Positions 59,749-64,000 of a stretch of DNA of 64,000 nucleotides are shown here, in pieces. The position numbers and the translations under genes are program-made. The notes beneath the pieces were generated by a model. It searched no databases, was not told the origin of the DNA, and was given only the letters and a program-made list of their open reading frames with translations. Origin of the DNA: Heterobilharzia americana (Eukaryota > Platyhelminthes > Trematoda > Strigeidida > Schistosomatidae); the NCBI GenBank assembly GCA_944470555.2, contig OX104127.1, positions 52,628,934 to 52,692,933 on the forward strand. Reading direction: 5' to 3'. Every line of letters starts with the position of its first letter. The stretch's first letter is position 1.

Positions 59749-60750
59749 CTGACAAAAATGATTAATGAAATGAAAGGTTTTTCAAAAGTTATACTTCCTT
59801 TCTTTATCGCTACTTATGGTAAATGCTAACCTAAAAATAAAGTTGAAAGTATTTTGGTAATAGCTGAAAATCAATGTGGGGAAATGTAATCTTCTTGAAC
59901 AAATTCATAAACGTAGTACAAAATTCGATTTATAACCTAAGGAACATATCTCTCCATATTACAGAACAAAAGACTTATGTTTCAACTAACACTGAGTAAT
60001 CTTGGTAAGTCTTGACACATAAAGAGATCGTTCAATGGTTGAAACAAATATTTCAGTGTTGCGGAATAAAACTAATCCATCGTGTGTCAAGGAACGCCTA
60101 AACTAATATTTAATCGAAGTAAATTTTCAAAAGCACTTTCACAGTGGTACAGTCATTAGGATTTCAACGCACTCTGTCTAACTATTAGGTTTACCCTCAA
60201 ATTCTTGACATTTAAAATCCCTCTAAAGTCACATCATTCAATTATTATAACAAAATCCACCACAATAACATATTTACGAGGTAGCATATAAAAGTGTACC
60301 GTTGCTTGAATCACACTGGATATACAAAACCACGACGATTGAATAAAATAACCTGCTCAATTAACGTTTCGTGACAAATTTGACTTCACCTTATTTATGC
60401 ATGAGCAAAGCTGAATAAGATCTACTCAGTCAGTCTGATGCAAAGCCAAGAATATGGTGGGTGAATGTCAATGACACGTTGTCCAAGCCAAAAAATGTGG
60501 TCGAGGAAACCTTCTTGAATATCTGTGCAGCTCTTTCTGCTTCATGACATTCATTTGCGAATTAGAAGCAGAAACCAAAACTCTAGCTTTCCTCCAAGAT
60601 TAAATGTGTTAGTAAGGATTTGTATGATATGGATAACTACCAAAGAGGTAGTAAGTGGTTAAGATTTAAGTCAGCTCATCCACTAGAACATAAGCCATGT
60701 TCATATCCACCACACAATGACATCAGCTGGAGAGACGCTAAACACTTGTG
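59749..60750 (-). other. Neurexin intron upstream of the LNS5/EGF exon
   Basis: No further exon with convincing borders found here. Confidence 0.5.
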
Positions 60751-60754
60751 TTTT

Positions 60755-60885
60755 TTTGTTATGTAGCTCCCCAGCAGTGCTCACACTGTCAGCGTTTGAG
60801 CTCAGGTCCTTCAGTTGTTCTAATGTCCACGTCACCATTGAATACTACATCGGTATCCAATATTTCAAAGTTTCCCGTTCCTGTG
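60755..60885 (-). mobile_element. Decayed SINE head of the second hammerhead family
   Basis: Minus strand: TATTCAATGGTGACGTGGAC (A-box-like), CTGAAGGACCTGAGCTCAAACGC (B-box-like), then GAGCACTGCTGGGGAGC, which fits stem I and a decayed core (CTGGGGA). The rest of the hammerhead is lost. Two plus-strand frames over it are not genes. Confidence 0.5.
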
Positions 60886-61929
60886 TGTTCGCGACATAAC
60901 ACGACCTTTATTCAGTGCTGCCATCGAGTACTTATCCTCACGTCCGACTTGTTCTATCCCACCGTTCATGACTTCTTATTAGAAAGTCAAAAAATCTTAT
61001 CTCGAAGTAGGTCATTATTGAGCCGAAGATAGCAACTTTATTTGGAGGCTCTTAGGGAATACCGGCTGGAAATCAGTAAATTCCCACTAACCTTCTAATT
61101 GAATTAAGTTAGATATCAAAAAGCTGTTTTAACAAATATCAAATGAGACCAAAGTAACCGGAATCGCAGACAGTAGATAGGCAACTTGTTTGAAAAGTTC
61201 TACTGTACAGAAACTATCCGAACAAGTTAACAAAAAGTCGGAAATAAGTTTATCTGAAAAGCCCATCAATAAAATCAAATCGTTAAGATTGTATAAATAC
61301 TTAAATGCTACCTAATTTGAAATGCACATCCAAAGGAGTAAGACGCATTATTCTCACTCGCAACACATGGGTACTCTTTTTGAGTGCCAAACACTGCACT
61401 AACAACTATTAAGAATGGAAGACCTGATTTCCCACTTGGAACAACAGAACTGTGCTCATTAAGATTAAAAGTAATGAGTGTAATGTTACATATATTGAAG
61501 ACAAATCACATCAAACTGACACACAGTCAAAGCTACAAACAGCAGCGAAAAGATTCCCATGAACAAGAAATATTTGAATAACGTTCTGTCGTCGCGTATG
61601 ATGCTATAAATTTAGGTGACAAGATATCTTTCGTAAAGGAAAAAGTCGTGCAAAATAGTTTGCTTTGAGTGACTTTAAAAAGCCCTCACACCGACAAGTA
61701 AGATAACCAATAAACTTTCTCGATTTCTTCTAGATAGAGAGCTTTAACACATGACATAAAACCCTAACTGGTTACATTGTCAGTTACTTAGGTGACCTTG
61801 AAAGTTACTGACTAAATGTCACTCAGTCACATTATCTTATACGATTTATTTCCAGTATGTTCACACTTTTCAAATAATAATTTACCACCGATCTTCAATG
61901 AAGATTCATCCCTCCAGTGTATGATTTTT

Positions 61930-62112
61930 CGATAATAATGATCGGCAGTGGCTAGCAATGGAATCAAGGACGTGCTTTTCATCCTTTTCGGGACTCATCA
62001 TCTGGATATGCCTACATCCTAGTGGGTTTTGTTGTGTCCACTAAAACTTGAACCGAGTACCCTTTGCTTCAAGAGCCAGAGCGTTATTCAATAAACTACT
62101 GAGTCTCAATAG
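61930..62112 (-). mobile_element. SM-alpha SINE, minus strand, left member of a second head-to-head pair
   Basis: Minus strand: TTGAATAACGCTCTGGCTCTTG (A-box region), GGTACTCGGTTCAAGTTTTAG (B-box region), then a hammerhead relic at 62013-61958: ATGATGA where the core should read CTGATGA, GTCCCGAAAAGGAT, GAAA, AGCACGTC, CTTGATTCC. The GAAA and most of the core are intact but the first core C is lost. Confidence 0.7.
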
Positions 62113-62124
62113 CCTCTCCTTGTC

Positions 62125-62225
62125 CACTGCGTATAGTGCACTTTTGGAGTTATGACTTTCAGCTTTTCCTTGGTGAGTCTCAAGTAGGATGAAACGTACA
62201 TCCTAGATTCCACTGATGGCCATTG
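62125..62225 (+). mobile_element. SM-alpha SINE, plus strand, right member of the pair, internally deleted
   Basis: GTGAGTCTCAAGTAGGATGAAACGTACATCCTAGATTCCACTG (62172-62214) is the 3' part of an SM-alpha hammerhead: stem II, an intact GAAA and the stem I return strand. The tRNA-like head and the stem I entry strand are deleted. It faces the minus-strand copy across a GTATAGT-containing junction like the one at 51.3 kb. Confidence 0.65.
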
Positions 62226-62499
62226 TTTGTCAACAATATCAAAGATGAAAAATTTGTCAATATCCAGACCAATAGTGGTTGATCAATTCCATCCAATGAG
62301 AGACGGACTTTGAAAGTAATAACATCGAAACAATTGGTTGCCGTATTTTTGTAGTAACTTGCTTGCATAAAACTATAATGAGCCTTTCTGATCCATTCTT
62401 TGAACCCCTCACTTCAATCATATTCCTTTTCGTTCTAATATAACGACTTGGACGATCAGAAAGGTTACCATCTAGATAGAACAAGAATGCTAACGTGAA

Positions 62500-63300
62500 A
62501 GCCTCACATTATATTTATACTCTTCGAAAGGATCTTCCTTGCAAGACGGAAGTGTTGAGGAATAAGAAAAAAAATTTATTTTGTTTCTCCTAATATGCTT
62601 TGCCCATATTACACAAGTTTATAATATACAGTGAAGCATATTGACTCACTGTCTAGATATTTCAAGACAATGCAACCCATCTTTGATCTGGATATGGCCA
62701 AAAAACTTCAGACTTCATAATAAAATCACAGGAAACTGAACAAGAGATTCTTTACTGTAAAAGTAGCTTTCAAAATATAAACAATGTGGCGTCTACCCTA
62801 CGACTACTTAATCTGTGTATTCCATAAATCTCTTCTCTATTACGTGAATTCCTGAGAAAATATCGCCAAAAACATCGAATGAGACAGATAACCTGCATTA
62901 AGTTCAAAATTATATTGTCAGATTAACCAACAAGCAAATTAATTTCAAGTGTTGATTATTAAGACAAAAATTACTTAGAACAAGGGAAAATAGTTTATTA
63001 AACTGTCAAATATCATAATCGGTGGTAGATAGATCTATAGTGTTAAGGTTAGATACTAATACTAAACCCAGAATTGCTTTCAACTTTGCCATCAATCTTT
63101 GTGATCTGAATGTGTTTCAATTGTTATGACAGTTGAGAGTAACAAAATCTTATGCACTTTATATCAAATTTTAAATTCAGTGTATTGAATGTTCCCGTTA
63201 AGACATTTAGAAATGATTATTTTGACTATCTGAGATAGCGGTGATTTGAGAGACTGGTATTGATACTGGATGATGATTAAAGGTCAGATGAAAATTTGGA
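62500..63300. other. Spacer, no gene recognised
   Basis: AT-rich; nothing supported. Confidence 0.4.
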
Positions 63301-63376
63301 CAGTAGGAGGATTCGAATCAGCTACCCCGGAGTTTCCGGCCTCCATGCTCTACCAACTGAGCTATGAGGTCCTTTA
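63301..63376 (-). tRNA. tRNA-like pseudogene
   Basis: On the minus strand the D arm is perfect (TAGCTCAGTTGGTAGAGC) and a B-box-like GATTCGAATCC lies at normal distance. The ends GGAC and GTCC can pair. However the T stem does not pair (GCTGA against CCTCC), the anticodon stem only makes four pairs (GGAG/CTCC) with an eight-base loop, and the lower acceptor stem is mismatched. So it is a tRNA pseudogene or a SINE head, not a working tRNA. I cannot assign an anticodon. Confidence 0.55.
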
Positions 63377-63754
63377 TTGATGGACTGGCTGAGCGAATAG
63401 ACACAGTCTTTTTCAGTTTCGTCATTCGTCTTGGATTCCAAACTAATATACTGGTTTAAAATTCAGTTAAAATACCAATCAAGTGGTACGAGGAGTTGGT
63501 GAACAATAGTTATAGATTTCAAATAAGTCATGAAGATGAGTTTTGGAAAATAGGGCGCAAATAATCAGCAAGCAATTAAAATTGGTAATATGAAGCAGAT
63601 AAGTCTTATGCAAGCTGTATAATAACTGCAACAGTAAATGAAGTGACTTCGAACCAGTGTTCAGTCATAAACAATGAATCACTACGTAATAATAAAACAA
63701 ATGAATGTTAATAGTAACAAGAAAGAGAAGAGGTATACAAAGTGATACTAAAAG

Positions 63755-64000
63755 TTACATCACGCTGACGCCTACGGTAATGAAAATGATCGAACACACT
63801 TTTTGTATGCAAAAGTTAGGTTTGTAGAGGTTGATCGCAACTGTCTCAGCGATATGAATTAAGGGGATATGCAATCCATGTTGTAAATTAATTGGTATTT
63901 GATAATTAATTTTCAATGCTTCCCCAGTATCTGCTTCGTGTCCAGGGTCAACTAAGTGTGCAAGCATGGAGCTCTTTCTTGTTCTAATTTGTCTCTTGCC
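63755..64000 (-). mobile_element. PLE-5: C-terminal end of a Penelope-like element, runs off the edge
   Basis: Minus-strand frame with MLAHLVDPGHEADTGEAL, then INYQIPINLQHGL, then AETVAINLYKPNFCIQK. These match the C-terminal GIY-YIG extension of PLE-1 (which ends KPALCVQK). The reading frame is open to the window edge, so the rest of the element lies to the right. No stop interrupts the visible 80 or so residues, so it may be better preserved than the other PLE copies. Confidence 0.75.

Noticed and set aside
63301..63376. Functional tRNA gene
   Set aside because: The T stem and lower acceptor stem do not pair and the anticodon loop has eight bases.

Overview
This window looks like blood-fluke (Schistosoma-type trematode) nuclear DNA. 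It is AT-rich, the one clear host gene has eight exons separated by 2-5 kb introns, and most of the remaining recognisable sequence is decayed retroelement. Three repeat classes point to schistosomes: RTE-clade LINEs resembling SR2, Penelope-like elements (PLEs), and short tRNA-headed SINEs carrying a hammerhead-ribozyme motif of the SM-alpha type. The genus is inferred from these families. I could not test the species.

Host gene (minus strand, 59748 down to 34565). Eight exons can be joined with matching splice phases and GT/AG borders into the C-terminal part of a neurexin. It contains the end of a laminin-G (LNS) domain, an EGF domain, a complete last LNS domain, a Ser/Thr-rich stalk, one transmembrane helix, a juxtamembrane RDEGTYN motif (vertebrate neurexins have RDEGSYH) and a C-terminal KEWYV (vertebrate KEYYV PDZ ligand). 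The first exons lie beyond the right edge. Introns hold LINE, SINE and PLE copies, and one small ORF with a signal-peptide-like start lies inside an intron on the same strand.

Left third (1-34.5 kb, downstream of the neurexin gene): a broken PLE (0.6-2.6 kb), RTE copies A (4.3-7.7 kb), B (9.0-10.4 kb), C (12.1-15.4 kb, near full length with a target-site duplication) and D (19.7-23.1 kb), PLE fragments at 8.3-9.0 and 17.2-18.7 kb, a cluster of hammerhead SINEs at 25-28 kb, a large PLE-derived inverted repeat at 30.4-31.3 kb, and SM-alpha copies at 32 kb. No intact host gene is visible there.

Right half: RTE copy F (44.9-48.3 kb) and fragments G (49.9 kb) and H (58.5 kb) in neurexin introns, each of G and H flanked by a target-site duplication; head-to-head SM-alpha pairs at 51.1-51.5 and 61.9-62.2 kb; a PLE of a second lineage at 55.2-56.5 kb; a tRNA-like pseudogene at 63.3 kb; and a PLE C-terminus running off the right edge. 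The long RTE copies all lie on the plus strand, antisense to neurexin. All mobile-element reading frames are broken. No rRNA, CRISPR or bacterial-type operon is present. The most interesting items are the fluke neurexin structure and the two SINE families whose hammerheads share a tiny self-complementary stem III.
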